DNA of 64,000 nt from Pseudomonadota bacterium. Lineage in GTDB: Bacteria; Pseudomonadota; Alphaproteobacteria; Acetobacterales; Acetobacteraceae. A program made the translations under genes and the position numbers. The stretch lies in contig JAJZVV010000015.1 in NCBI GenBank assembly GCA_021845595.1, positions 16,294 through 80,293 of the forward strand. Direction: 5' to 3'. Positions within the stretch are counted from its first letter, which is position 1, and each line of letters begins with the position of its first letter. This document shows, piece after piece, positions 16,845-25,167 of this stretch. The notes under the pieces are model-generated. The model had not been told where the DNA came from. It did no database searches and was given only the letters and a program-made list of their open reading frames with translations.

Positions 16845-18759
16845 CCCGCCCGCGCCGCGCTCCAGAAGCCGCACGCCGGCGCGGGCGGCAGACAAAGCCG
16901 CGGGTCCGGAACCGGCTCCCGCTGCGGCCGAGGCGCCGCCCGCGGGCGCGGCGCGGGCGGAGCAGGTGTTCACCGGCATCGCGGTGTCCGAAGGCATCGG
17001 CATCGGCCCCGTTTTCGGCGCCGCCGAACCGCCGCTGCAGACCAAGCGGCGCAAGATCCAGGCCGCCGACGCCGAGGGCGAGCGCAACCGGCTGGAGCGC
17101 GCCATCGCCAAGTCCCGCCACCAGCTCACCAAGCTGCGCGGCCGGCTGGCGGTGCTGCCGGAGGAGAGCCAGGCCGAGATCGGGCCGCTGATCGATGCCT
17201 ATGGCCAGATGCTCGGCAGCTCGCGCCTGACCCAGGACATGCGGGCGCGCATCAGCAACGGGCTGGTCTCGGCCGAAACCGCCGTGTTCGACGCCTGCGA
17301 GGCGATCGCGCAGGCGATCCTCGGCGCCGAGGACGGCGCCAACGGCGAGGACGGCAACCACTCCAAGGAGGAGCGCGCCTCGCGCCGGCGCCGGGCGGAG
17401 GAGGTGCGCGAGATCGGCCGGCGGGTGCGGCGCAACCTGATGAACCAGCCGTTCCGCAGCTTCACCGGCCTGCCGGCCGGCGCGGTGCTGATCTGCGAAT
17501 CGCTGCGCCCGGCGGACGCGGCGCTGCTCGACCCGTCGCGCCTGGTCGGGGTCGCCACCGACGAGGGCGGGCTCGAGGGCCACACCGCGATCATGCTGCG
17601 CGCCCTCGGCGTGCCCGCCGTGCTCGGCGCCGAGGGACTAGGCGAGGTGGCGCGGCCGGGCGATACCGCCATCGTCGACGGTCGCAGCGGCCAGGTCGTG
17701 CTCAATCCCGCCCCGGCCACGCTCGCCGCCGCCCGGCGCGGCGTGACCGCCTATGCCCGCGAGCGCCAGCGCCTGGCCCGCCTGCGCCGCCTTCCGGCCG
17801 AGACCGGCTGCGGGCAGCGGGTTGAATTGCAGGCGAATCTCGAAATTCCGGCGGAGCTGCCGCTGATCGCCCAGGCCGGCGCGCAGGGCATCGGCCTGCT
17901 GCGCAGCGAGTTCCTGTTCATGAACCGCGACAGCCTGCCCGACGAGGCCGCGCTGGCCGAGACCTATCGCGGCATCATCGAGGCGATGGCCGGCGACCCG
18001 GTGACCATCCGCGTGCTCGACTGGTCGAGCGAGAAGGACATCGAGGCGCTCGGCGCCGCCGGGCTGGTGCCGGACTACCCCGACCTCAACCCCGCCTTCG
18101 GCCTGCGCGGCATCCGCCTGCTGCTGCGGCGGATCGACCTGTTCGAGCTGCAGCTCACCGCCATCCTGCGCGCCGCCATGGCCGGGCCGGTGCGCATCCT
18201 GCTGCCGATGGTGACGACGGTGGGCGAGGTGCGGGCGGCGCGCGAGGTGCTGGAGCGGGTGCTGCGCCGCCTGCGCCGGCGCGGCGAGCGGCTGCCGGAG
18301 CCGCTGCCGGCGCTCGGCATCATGATCGAGACCCCGGGCGCGGCGCTGTCGGCGGACGCGCTGGCGCTGGAGGCGGATTTCTTCGCCATCGGCACCAACG
18401 ACCTCGCCATGTACACCCTCGCCGTCGACCGCGCCGACGCCGATCTGGCCGATCTCTACGACCCGCTGCACCCGGCGGTGCTGCGGCTGGTGCAGTTCGC
18501 CACCGAGGCGGCGCTGCGCGTGCGCAAGCCGGTCTCGGTGTGCGGCGAGATCGCCGGCAACCCGGCGCTCACGCCGCTGCTGCTCGGCCTCGGGCTGCGC
18601 AGTTTCTCGATGAACGCGACTTCGGTGCCACGGGTGAAGCAGGCGGTGCGCGCGGTGGAGATCGATGCCTGCCTGCGCTTCGCCCACACCGTGATGCAGC
18701 AATCGGACGCCCAGCGCATCCGCGACCTGATCGCCGGGTTCGATCCCGCGAGCGGCTAG
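16831..18759 (+). CDS. ptsI: PTS enzyme I (PEP-protein phosphotransferase)
   Basis: The 642-residue enzyme has an N-terminal Ala/Pro-rich tail of about 45 residues, then FTGIAVSEGIGIGPV. The phosphohistidine motif is GGLEGHTAIMLRALGVPAVLG and the PEP-binding C-terminal barrel shows GLLRSEFLFM, FFAIGTNDLAMYTLAVDR and the SVCGEIAGNP active-site Cys. No GAF domain is seen, so this is not PtsP. A charged insert (about 169-190) is unusual. It starts the phosphorelay to HPr and EIIA. Confidence 0.95.
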   Translation: MNRTDPPAPRSRSRTPARAADKAAGPEPAPAAAEAPPAGAARAEQVFTGIAVSEGIGIGPVFGAAEPPLQTKRRKIQAADAEGERNRLERAIAKSRHQLTKLRGRLAVLPEESQAEIGPLIDAYGQMLGSSRLTQDMRARISNGLVSAETAVFDACEAIAQAILGAEDGANGEDGNHSKEERASRRRRAEEVREIGRRVRRNLMNQPFRSFTGLPAGAVLICESLRPADAALLDPSRLVGVATDEGGLEGHTAIMLRALGVPAVLGAEGLGEVARPGDTAIVDGRSGQVVLNPAPATLAAARRGVTAYARERQRLARLRRLPAETGCGQRVELQANLEIPAELPLIAQAGAQGIGLLRSEFLFMNRDSLPDEAALAETYRGIIEAMAGDPVTIRVLDWSSEKDIEALGAAGLVPDYPDLNPAFGLRGIRLLLRRIDLFELQLTAILRAAMAGPVRILLPMVTTVGEVRAAREVLERVLRRLRRRGERLPEPLPALGIMIETPGAALSADALALEADFFAIGTNDLAMYTLAVDRADADLADLYDPLHPAVLRLVQFATEAALRVRKPVSVCGEIAGNPALTPLLLGLGLRSFSMNATSVPRVKQAVRAVEIDACLRFAHTVMQQSDAQRIRDLIAGFDPASG

Positions 18760-18801
18760 AAGATTCTCTTTTAGATCAATTCATTCCCTGAGAATGCCGA
18801 T

Positions 18802-19509
18802 CTAGTATCTCATTTCCCGCCAGCGCCGCCAGCCGGCGGCGCGCAGCGCGCAGGCCGGGCAGTCGCCGCAGCCATGGCCCCAGTCGTGGCGGATGCCGCG
18901 CTCGCCGCGGTAGCAGCTGTGGGTCTGCTCGACGATGAGCCCGACCAGCGCCGCGCCGCCGAGCCGCTCGGCCATCGCCCAGGTCGCCGCCTTGTCGCGC
19001 CACATCAGCGGCATTTCCAGCACGAAGCGGCGCTGCATGCCGAGATTGAGCGCGACCTGCATCGCCTTGATGGTGTCGTCGCGGCAGTCCGGATAGCCGG
19101 AATAGTCGGTCTCGCACATGCCGCCGACGATGCGCCGCAGCCCGCGGCGGTAGGCGATGGCGGCGGCGCTGACCAGGAACTGCAGATTGCGCCCGGGCAC
19201 GAAGGTGGTCGGCAGACCCTCCGCGCCGATGGCGATCTCGGCCTCGCTGGTCAGCGCGGTGGCGCCGACCGCGGCGATCGCGCCGGTGAGATCGACCATG
19301 TGGTCCGGCCCGAGCCGGTCGCCCCAGTCCGGCATGGCGGCGAGCGCGGCGCGCAGCGGCGCGCGGCAGTCCAGCTCGACCGCGTGGCGCTGGCCGTAGG
19401 CGAAGCCGACGGTCTCGACCCGGCGATGGCGCGCCAGCGCCCAGGCCAGGCAGGTGGTGGAATCCTGGCCGCCGGAGAACAGCACCAGCGCCGCGTCGTC
19501 ATTCTCCAT
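18802..19509 (-). CDS. queC: 7-cyano-7-deazaguanine synthase
   Basis: The 235-residue enzyme has the PP-loop [16 protein letters not shown] at about 10-25 and a C-terminal zinc site with HSC..., CGDCPAC. It forms preQ0 from carboxydeazaguanine in queuosine biosynthesis, using ATP and ammonia. It is convergent with ptsI across a 42-base AT-rich gap and divergent from the moeB-like gene. No other queuosine genes lie nearby. Confidence 0.94.
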   Translation of the reverse strand: MENDDAALVLFSGGQDSTTCLAWALARHRRVETVGFAYGQRHAVELDCRAPLRAALAAMPDWGDRLGPDHMVDLTGAIAAVGATALTSEAEIAIGAEGLPTTFVPGRNLQFLVSAAAIAYRRGLRRIVGGMCETDYSGYPDCRDDTIKAMQVALNLGMQRRFVLEMPLMWRDKAATWAMAERLGGAALVGLIVEQTHSCYRGERGIRHDWGHGCGDCPACALRAAGWRRWREMRY

Positions 19510-19565
19510 GGCGCCATTCCTTGCGCCCCTTCGCCCGGGCCCGGCAAGGGCCTATCTTGGTCCGC

Positions 19566-20384
19566 ATGGACCTCGATTTCAGCGAAGCCGACATCCAGCG
19601 CTACTCGCGCCACATCCTGCTCGCCGAGGTCGGCGGCACCGGCCAGGCGAAGCTCGGCGCCGCGCGCGTGCTCATCGTCGGCGCCGGCGGGCTCGGCAGC
19701 CCGCTGCTGCTCTACCTCGCCGCCGCCGGCGTCGGCACCATCGGCATCATCGACGACGATGTGGTGGAACTGTCCAACCTGCAGCGGCAAGTGGCGCACG
19801 GCACCGACCGGCTGGGCATGGCCAAGGTGGAGTCCGCGGCGATGGCGGCGCGGGCGATCAACCCGGGCGTGCGCATCGAGCCGCACGCCGTCCGGCTCGA
19901 TGCCGCCAACGCCGCAGCGCTGATCGACGGCTACGACATCGTCTGCGACGGCAGCGACAATTTCGCCACCCGCTTCCTGGTCGCCGACGCCTGCGCGCTC
20001 GGCCGGCGGACGCTGATCTCGGCGGCGGTGCTGCGCTTCGAGGGCCAGCTTTCCACGTTCAAGCCGCACGCGGGCGGGCCGTGCTACCGCTGCCTCTATC
20101 CCGAGCCGCCGCCGCCCGGCCTGGTGCCGAGCTGCTCGGAGGCCGGCGTGCTGGGCGCGGTGACGGGGGTGATGGGCACGCTGCAGGCGACCGAGGTGCT
20201 GAAGGAAATTCTCGGCATCGGCGAGGGCCTCTCCGGCCGGCTGCTCATCTGGGACGCGCTGGCGATGCGCTTCCGCGTCATCCGCCTGCCGCGCGATCCG
20301 GGCTGCGCGCTGTGCGGCCCGGCGCCGAGCCTGCGCGATCTCGCCCATCACGCCCGCAGCGAAGCGCCGGCCTGTGGCGTCTGA
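19566..20384 (+). CDS. MoeB/ThiF/HesA-family adenylyltransferase
   Basis: The 272-residue protein starts MDLDFSEADIQRYSRHILL, then VLIVGAGGLGSPLLLYLAAAG (Rossmann ATP site), DDDVVELSNLQRQ and DGSDNFATR. Zinc Cys pairs are CYRC and CALC. Family members adenylate the C-terminal Gly of small sulfur carriers such as MoaD or ThiS. The ATG at 19566 follows weak SD sequence. It is the first gene in a tight plus-strand run. Its partner carrier is not in the window. Confidence 0.9.
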   Translation: MDLDFSEADIQRYSRHILLAEVGGTGQAKLGAARVLIVGAGGLGSPLLLYLAAAGVGTIGIIDDDVVELSNLQRQVAHGTDRLGMAKVESAAMAARAINPGVRIEPHAVRLDAANAAALIDGYDIVCDGSDNFATRFLVADACALGRRTLISAAVLRFEGQLSTFKPHAGGPCYRCLYPEPPPPGLVPSCSEAGVLGAVTGVMGTLQATEVLKEILGIGEGLSGRLLIWDALAMRFRVIRLPRDPGCALCGPAPSLRDLAHHARSEAPACGV

Positions 20385-20766
20385 TCGCGCCGCCGAGCGA
20401 CTCGGCATTCTGCTGGTTTCGGGCACGCATGAGCGCGCGCACACCGCCTTCGTGCTCGCCGCCGCGGCGGCGGCGCTGGGCCGGGAGGTGACGCTGTTCG
20501 CCACCAATGGCGGCTGCCGCGCGCTGCTCGCCGACTGGTCGGGGCTGGAGGGAGCGGCGCGCGACGGCGCCATCGTCGCCCGCGGCGTCGCCGGGCTGGA
20601 TACGCTGCGCGCGGCGGCGCGCGAGCTCGGCACGCGGCTGATCGCCTGCGAGGCCGGCATGGCGGCCGAGTCGCTGGCGGCGGAGGCGCTGTGGCCGGGG
20701 GTGGAGATCGCCGGCGCCGTCACCTTCCTCACCGCCTGCGCCGGCGGGCAGACCGTGACGCTGTGA
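20374..20766 (+). CDS. DsrE/DsrF-like family protein
   Basis: The 130-residue protein starts at a GTG overlapping the previous stop by 11 bases. The fold pattern, a first strand GILLVSGTHERAHTAFVLAAAAAALGREVTLFATNGG and a later LIACEAGMAAESL with Cys, is typical of DsrE-type proteins. That Cys and the second Cys (TACAGG) are candidates for sulfur relay. Whether it transfers sulfur is inferred from family and from its MoeB-like neighbour. Confidence 0.7.
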   Translation: MASDRAAERLGILLVSGTHERAHTAFVLAAAAAALGREVTLFATNGGCRALLADWSGLEGAARDGAIVARGVAGLDTLRAAARELGTRLIACEAGMAAESLAAEALWPGVEIAGAVTFLTACAGGQTVTL

Positions 20767-20807
20767 GGCTCTTGACGCCGGCACGCCCGGCTTGGCAGGC
20801 ACGCTCC

Positions 20808-21803
20808 ATGGCCCGATCCGCCCCCCGCCTGGCCTCGATCGCACTTGCCCTGGTGCTGGCCCTCTCCGGCGGCCCGGTGCGGGCGCAGAGCCAGCTCGGC
20901 ACGCCCAGCGCGCCGGTGGCCCCGCCCCCCGCCGCGCCCACCACGCCGGCGACGCCCACCGTGCCCAAGCCGGCGCCCGCTCAGCCCGCGCCCACCAAAC
21001 CGGCGCCGGCGAAGGCGGGCGACTCCAAGGCGGATCAAAAGAAGGGTGGGCACAAGGCGCCGCCACCGGCCCACGCCAAGCCGAAGCCGCCCGCCCGGCC
21101 TGTGCCGGTGGTCGGCGCCGGCAAGCGGCCCGAGCGCGTGGCGCCGGCGACCGCCCCGCCCCATGCCGCCAAGAGCGCGCCCGCCCAAACCGCACCCGCC
21201 CAAACCGCACCCATCGGGGCCATACCGGCCAAGGCCACCCCGGTTCCGCCGACACCCGCCAAGCCGACACCGGCCAAGCCGACACCGGCCCAGGCCCCAT
21301 CCGTGCAGGCGGTGGCGAAGCCGCCGGTTCCGGCCGCGGCGGCGGAGCCGGGGAAGCCGGCGGAGCCGGACAAGGGCACCGCCACCGGCCTGCCGCTGCC
21401 GCGCTTTGCCGCGCTCCGCTCCGACGAGGTCAATCTCCGCGCCGGCCCGGGCACGCGCTACCCGATCGCCTGGGTCTACAAGCGGCGCAACCTGCCGGTG
21501 AAGATCGAGCGCGAGTTCGAGGTCTGGCGCCTGATCGAGGATGCGGACGGGGTCAAGGGCTGGGTCCACCAGGCGACGCTCACCGGCCGGCGCGGCGTGC
21601 TCATCACCGGCGCCGAACGCACGCTGCGCGCCACCGCCGCCGATACCGCCGCGCCGGTGGCCCGGCTGCAGCCCGGGGTGGTCGGGCAGCTCGTGCATTG
21701 CGACGCCGCCTCGGACTGGTGCCAGGTGCAGGTGAAGGAGTATCGTGGGTTTCTCAGGCGGTCCGAATTCTGGGGCAGCGCCACGGGGGAGGCGGTGAAC
21801 TGA
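20808..21803 (+). CDS. Secreted SH3-domain protein with Pro/Ala/Lys-rich linker
   Basis: The 331-residue protein has a signal peptide (ALALVLALSGGPVRAQ, ending about residue 25), then about 170 residues of Ala/Pro/Lys low complexity with short repeats (AKPTP, AQTAP). The C-terminus holds an SH3-like domain (LRSDEVNLRAGPGTRYPIAW, WVHQATLTGRRGVLI) repeated with a second SH3-like segment to the end. Such proteins bind cell-wall components in the periplasm. The stop overlaps the following ATG by one base. Confidence 0.85.
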   Translation: MARSAPRLASIALALVLALSGGPVRAQSQLGTPSAPVAPPPAAPTTPATPTVPKPAPAQPAPTKPAPAKAGDSKADQKKGGHKAPPPAHAKPKPPARPVPVVGAGKRPERVAPATAPPHAAKSAPAQTAPAQTAPIGAIPAKATPVPPTPAKPTPAKPTPAQAPSVQAVAKPPVPAAAAEPGKPAEPDKGTATGLPLPRFAALRSDEVNLRAGPGTRYPIAWVYKRRNLPVKIEREFEVWRLIEDADGVKGWVHQATLTGRRGVLITGAERTLRATAADTAAPVARLQPGVVGQLVHCDAASDWCQVQVKEYRGFLRRSEFWGSATGEAVN

Positions 21804-22123
21804 TGGCAGACGAGGACGCGGCCCGGCCGCGCGCGCATCACGACCTCGGCGGCGTCGCCCAATATCTCTGCGAGCCGGTCGATATCAGCGGCCACAGTCT
21901 CAGCGAGTTCGACCGCGAGGTGGATGCGCTGCGCCAGGTGCTCGGCCAGAAGGGGATCATGACCGTGGACGAGCTGCGCCGCGGCATCGAGGCGATCCCG
22001 GAGGCGGACTATCTCCGTCTCGGCTACTATCAGCGCTGGCTGCGCTCGATCACCGCCATCCTGCTGGAGAAAAAAATCGTCGCCGAGGCGGACCTCGCCG
22101 CCGCGCTGGCGGCCGAGCAATGA
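21803..22123 (+). CDS. Nitrile hydratase beta, N-terminal half (split; thiocyanate hydrolase-like)
   Basis: The 106-residue protein contains HHDLGGVAQYL, the start motif of nitrile hydratase beta subunits, then the helical block DYLRLGYYQRWLRSITAILLEKKIV typical of the beta N-terminal half. It stops where the domain ends and the next gene begins with the beta C-terminal barrel. Split beta chains occur in thiocyanate hydrolase and in a few three-subunit nitrile hydratases. Its start overlaps the SH3 gene stop and its stop overlaps the next ATG. Confidence 0.82.
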   Translation: MADEDAARPRAHHDLGGVAQYLCEPVDISGHSLSEFDREVDALRQVLGQKGIMTVDELRRGIEAIPEADYLRLGYYQRWLRSITAILLEKKIVAEADLAAALAAEQ

Positions 22124-22404
22124 GCGAGTTCGCCCCCGGCACCCGCGTGCGCGTGCGGCTGGACTGGCCCGAGCTGCGCGGCCCGGTGCATATCCGCACG
22201 CCGCACTATGTGCGCGGCCGCGAGGGCACGGTGCTGCGCCCGCTCGGCCGGTTCGCCAACCCGGAGGACCTCGCCTTCGCCCGCCCCGCCGCCGTTCTGC
22301 CGCTCTACCACGTGCGCTTCGAGCAGCGCGCGCTGTGGCCGGAGGTGGTGGCGGCCGACGAGGTGGTGGTGGAGATTTTCGGCCCCTGGTTAGAAGCGGC
22401 GTGA
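22120..22404 (+). CDS. Nitrile hydratase beta, C-terminal half (split)
   Basis: The 94-residue protein is the SH3-like barrel of beta: FAPGTRVRVRLDW, RTPHYVRGREGTVLRPLGRFANPE and LYHVRFEQRALWPE...VEIFGPWLEAA. In the holoenzyme this part packs on the alpha metal site; the conserved Arg residues of RTPHYVRG are present. The ATG overlaps the preceding stop as ATGA, and the alpha gene starts 14 bases downstream. Confidence 0.85.
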   Translation: MSEFAPGTRVRVRLDWPELRGPVHIRTPHYVRGREGTVLRPLGRFANPEDLAFARPAAVLPLYHVRFEQRALWPEVVAADEVVVEIFGPWLEAA

Positions 22405-22418
22405 CGGCTGGAGGCGGC

Positions 22419-23000
22419 ATGAACCTGTCGGGACTGGAGAACGAGCGTCTGCTTGCCGCGCTGCGCGGCGTGCTGGCGGCGAAGAACCTCGTCAGCGCCG
22501 CCGAGATCGCCGAGCGCATCGCCATCACCGACCAGGCGAGCCCGGCGCAGGGCGCGGCGATGGTGGCGCGCGCCTGGACCGACGCCGGGTTCCGCGCCCG
22601 GCTGCTCGCCTGTGGCACGCGCGCGGCGGAGGAGTTCGGCATCATGATGCGCGGCGCGCCGCCGCTCGGCGTGCTGGAGAACGTGCCCGGGCTGCATCAT
22701 CTCGTCGTCTGCACGCTGTGCAGCTGCTATCCGCGCGCCGTGCTCGGCTACCCGCCGTTCTGGTACAAATCGGTCGCCTACCGCGCCCGCGCCGTGCGCG
22801 ACCCGCGCGGCGTGCTCGCCGAATGGGGCACGACGCTGCCCGAGGGCACGCGCATCCGCGTCGTCGACTCCACTGCCGATTATCGCTGGATGGTGCTCCC
22901 GCTCCGCCCGGCCGGCACCGAGGGCTGGGACGAGGCCGCGCTCGCCGCACTGGTGCGCGAGGGCGACATGGTCGGCGTCACCCTCCCGCGCCTGCCGTGA
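22419..23000 (+). CDS. Nitrile hydratase alpha / thiocyanate hydrolase gamma subunit, Co-type
   Basis: The 193-residue catalytic subunit holds the metal motif C98-T-L-C101-S-C103 (VVCTLCSCY), whose Thr indicates the cobalt type; in these enzymes two of the Cys are oxidised. Downstream WYKSVAYRARAVRDPRGVL and LPLRPAGTEGW are highly conserved. It hydrates a nitrile or hydrolyses thiocyanate; sequence alone does not separate the two. GGAGG precedes the ATG at 22419. No separate activator gene is seen. Confidence 0.88.
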   Translation: MNLSGLENERLLAALRGVLAAKNLVSAAEIAERIAITDQASPAQGAAMVARAWTDAGFRARLLACGTRAAEEFGIMMRGAPPLGVLENVPGLHHLVVCTLCSCYPRAVLGYPPFWYKSVAYRARAVRDPRGVLAEWGTTLPEGTRIRVVDSTADYRWMVLPLRPAGTEGWDEAALAALVREGDMVGVTLPRLP

Positions 23001-23040
23001 CGGCGCCAGACCGGCGCCCGGCCGAAGGAAAAACCCCCCG

Positions 23041-24492
23041 ATGACCGTCCATCGCGAAGCACCCCGCCTGCCTGCCCGGCTGCTGGAGAACTGCCGTCTC
23101 CTGCCGGACCGGGACGCGATCCTGCCGCTGCTGCCCAAGGGCGGACGGATCGTCGAGATCGGCGTCGCGCTGGGTGATTTCTCGCGAAAAATCATTGATA
23201 TCTGCGCGCCGGACGAGTTCATCGCCGTCGACAATTTCCGCCTCCACGAGCTGCCCGAGTTCTGGGGCCGCAAGCCGGCGGATTGGTTCGGCGCGCGCAG
23301 CCACGGCGCCTTCTACCGCGACCGCTTCGCCGCCGAGATCGCCGCCGGACGGGTGCGCGTGCTGGAGGACGACAGCACCAATGCGCTCGCCACCATCGAG
23401 GATGGCAGTGTCGACATGTTCTATGTCGATGCTGACCACAGCTACGAATGGGTCGCCCGCGAGCTCGCGGTGATCAAGCGCAAGGTGAAGCCGGACGGCG
23501 TCATCGTCATGAACGACTACACCATGTCCGACATCCTCGCCGGCAACGGTGCCTACGGCGTGATCCAGGCGACCAACGAGTTCATGATTGCCGAGAACTG
23601 GGAGATGACGCACTTCGCGTTGCAGCCGTTCATGTATTGCGACGTGGTGCTGCGCCGCGCGCGTACCGGCCCGGCGCCCGGTGAGGTGCCGGACAGGTCT
23701 GACCCCCAGCCCGCCGCGCCGCCACCAGGCAGCTTCACCGCGCACAATATCCGCCTCGACGACGGCAGCGAGACCATGCCGCAGCTTGGATGGACGATGG
23801 ACCAACACGCACTGGTCCATGCCGTCGCGCGCACCCTCGGGGTGGTGTTCCCGTCCGGGCTCTATGGCCGCAGCATCGTCGATATCGGCTGCCTCGAAGG
23901 CGGCTTCACCACCGCCTTCGCGCGGCTCGGCCTGCGCGCCACCGGCATCGAGGTGCGCGAGAGCAATTTCCGCAACTGCCTCTACGTGAAGTCCAAGGTC
24001 GATCTGCCCTGGCTGGACTTCATCCGCGACGACGCCAACGCCATCGCCAGCCACGGGCCGTTCGACGCCGCCTTCGTCAACGGCCTGCTCTACCATCTCG
24101 ACCGCCCGCGCCGGTTCCTCACCGATCTCGCCAAGGTGACGCGGCGCGTGGTGTTCGTGCACACCCACGTCGCGCAGGCGGAGGCGAGCGACGCGATCCA
24201 ACAATACAAGCTGTCCGAGCTCACCGAAAACGAGGGCCTGAAGGGCCGGTGGTATCCCGAATACGACCAGCTCACGCCCGAGGAGCTCGACAAGGCCAAA
24301 TGGGCCTCGTGGAGCAACAACCGCTCGTTCTGGATCCAGAAAGAATATCTGATCGACCTGCTGCGCCAGCTCGGCTTCGGTGTGGTGGTCGAGCAGTTCG
24401 ACTGGATGGGGGACGTCATCCACGAAATGACCGCGGGCAGCTACAGGACGCAGGACCGGGTGCTGCTGGTGGGGATCAAGGTTGACGGGTAG
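23041..24492 (+). CDS. Two-domain fused SAM-dependent methyltransferase
   Basis: The 483-residue protein has two methyltransferase folds. The first (about 25-215) has VEIGVALGDFSRK and DMFYVDADHSYEWV, like the Methyltransf_24/CmcI group. After a Pro-rich linker (about 218-233) a second fold has VDIGCLEGGFTTAFARLG and FVNGLLYHLDRPRRFL. Acceptors are unknown; such enzymes often modify sugars or small molecules. It starts 40 bases after the alpha-subunit gene and may share its transcript. Confidence 0.8.
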   Translation: MTVHREAPRLPARLLENCRLLPDRDAILPLLPKGGRIVEIGVALGDFSRKIIDICAPDEFIAVDNFRLHELPEFWGRKPADWFGARSHGAFYRDRFAAEIAAGRVRVLEDDSTNALATIEDGSVDMFYVDADHSYEWVARELAVIKRKVKPDGVIVMNDYTMSDILAGNGAYGVIQATNEFMIAENWEMTHFALQPFMYCDVVLRRARTGPAPGEVPDRSDPQPAAPPPGSFTAHNIRLDDGSETMPQLGWTMDQHALVHAVARTLGVVFPSGLYGRSIVDIGCLEGGFTTAFARLGLRATGIEVRESNFRNCLYVKSKVDLPWLDFIRDDANAIASHGPFDAAFVNGLLYHLDRPRRFLTDLAKVTRRVVFVHTHVAQAEASDAIQQYKLSELTENEGLKGRWYPEYDQLTPEELDKAKWASWSNNRSFWIQKEYLIDLLRQLGFGVVVEQFDWMGDVIHEMTAGSYRTQDRVLLVGIKVDG

Positions 24493-24589
24493 GTGTGGGG
24501 ATTGGGGGCCGCTTCAGCTGGCGCGACGCTGCGGCATTGAATGCGGCATCATTTGATGATAGATTCATGCCTCATGGTGGAGGCCGCGG

Positions 24590-24787
24590 ATGCGCACGAC
24601 CCTTGCCTTGGACGATGAACTCGTTGCCAAGGCCGAAGCGTTCACTGGCCTGAAGGAAAAGTCGAGCCTGGTCCGTGAGGCGCTCAAGGCCCTCATCGAG
24701 CGCGAAAGCGCGCGGCGGTTGGCACGTTTGGGCGGGAGCCAGCCTGATCTTAAGGCGCCGCCACGGCGACGGTCACGCGCCGGGTGA
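24590..24787 (+). CDS. vapB: VapB-type antitoxin
   Basis: The 65-residue protein has the short N-terminal strand MRTTLALDDELVAKA and helices KEKSSLVREALKALIERESARRL of ribbon-helix-helix VapB antitoxins; the Arg/Pro-rich tail would wrap the toxin. GGAGG precedes the ATG. It probably binds its own promoter in the 97-base gap upstream. The vapC GTG overlaps its stop. Confidence 0.87.
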   Translation: MRTTLALDDELVAKAEAFTGLKEKSSLVREALKALIERESARRLARLGGSQPDLKAPPRRRSRAG

Positions 24788-25167
24788 TCCTGGCCGATAC
24801 GTCCGTCTGGGTTGACCATCTCCGGGCCAGCGACAAGGCCCTCGCCGCGCTGCTCGACGCGGGGATGGTTCTGGCGCACCCCTTTGTCATCGGCGAACTT
24901 GCCTTGGGCAACTTGCGTCCACGCGAAATCGTGTTGAAGGCGCTGGCGGACCTGCCCCAAGCCAGGGTCGCGACGGACGCCGAGGTTCTGCATTTCATCG
25001 AGCGTCATGCGCTGTCCGGGCGCGGGATCGGATACATCGATGCTCATCTGCTCGCCGCAGTGAAGCTAACGGCAGGAGCAGAACTATGGACCAACGACAA
25101 GCGACTGCACGGTGTCGCGGTGCAACTGGGATTGGCGATCACGGTGCCTCGGTCCCGCGGATCATAG
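24784..25167 (+). CDS. vapC: VapC-type PIN-domain ribonuclease toxin
   Basis: The 127-residue PIN domain retains all acidic active-site residues: D5 (MILADTSVW), E38 (GELALG), D86 (GYIDAHLL) and D105 (LWTNDKRL). VapC toxins are Mg-dependent RNases, commonly cutting tRNA or rRNA. The GTG start overlaps the VapB stop (GTGA), the usual coupled arrangement. Its lower GC content than flanking genes fits a mobile module. Confidence 0.92.
   Translation: MILADTSVWVDHLRASDKALAALLDAGMVLAHPFVIGELALGNLRPREIVLKALADLPQARVATDAEVLHFIERHALSGRGIGYIDAHLLAAVKLTAGAELWTNDKRLHGVAVQLGLAITVPRSRGS

Noticed and set aside
18760..18801. Possible terminator between ptsI and queC (ATTCTC/GAGAAT)
   Set aside because: The arms are only six bases and 21 bases apart, with no T run next to a stem.
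19251..21698. Very long minus-strand frame opposite moeB and the SH3 gene
   Set aside because: No protein motif is visible and the composition is that of an antisense shadow; the plus-strand genes are clear.
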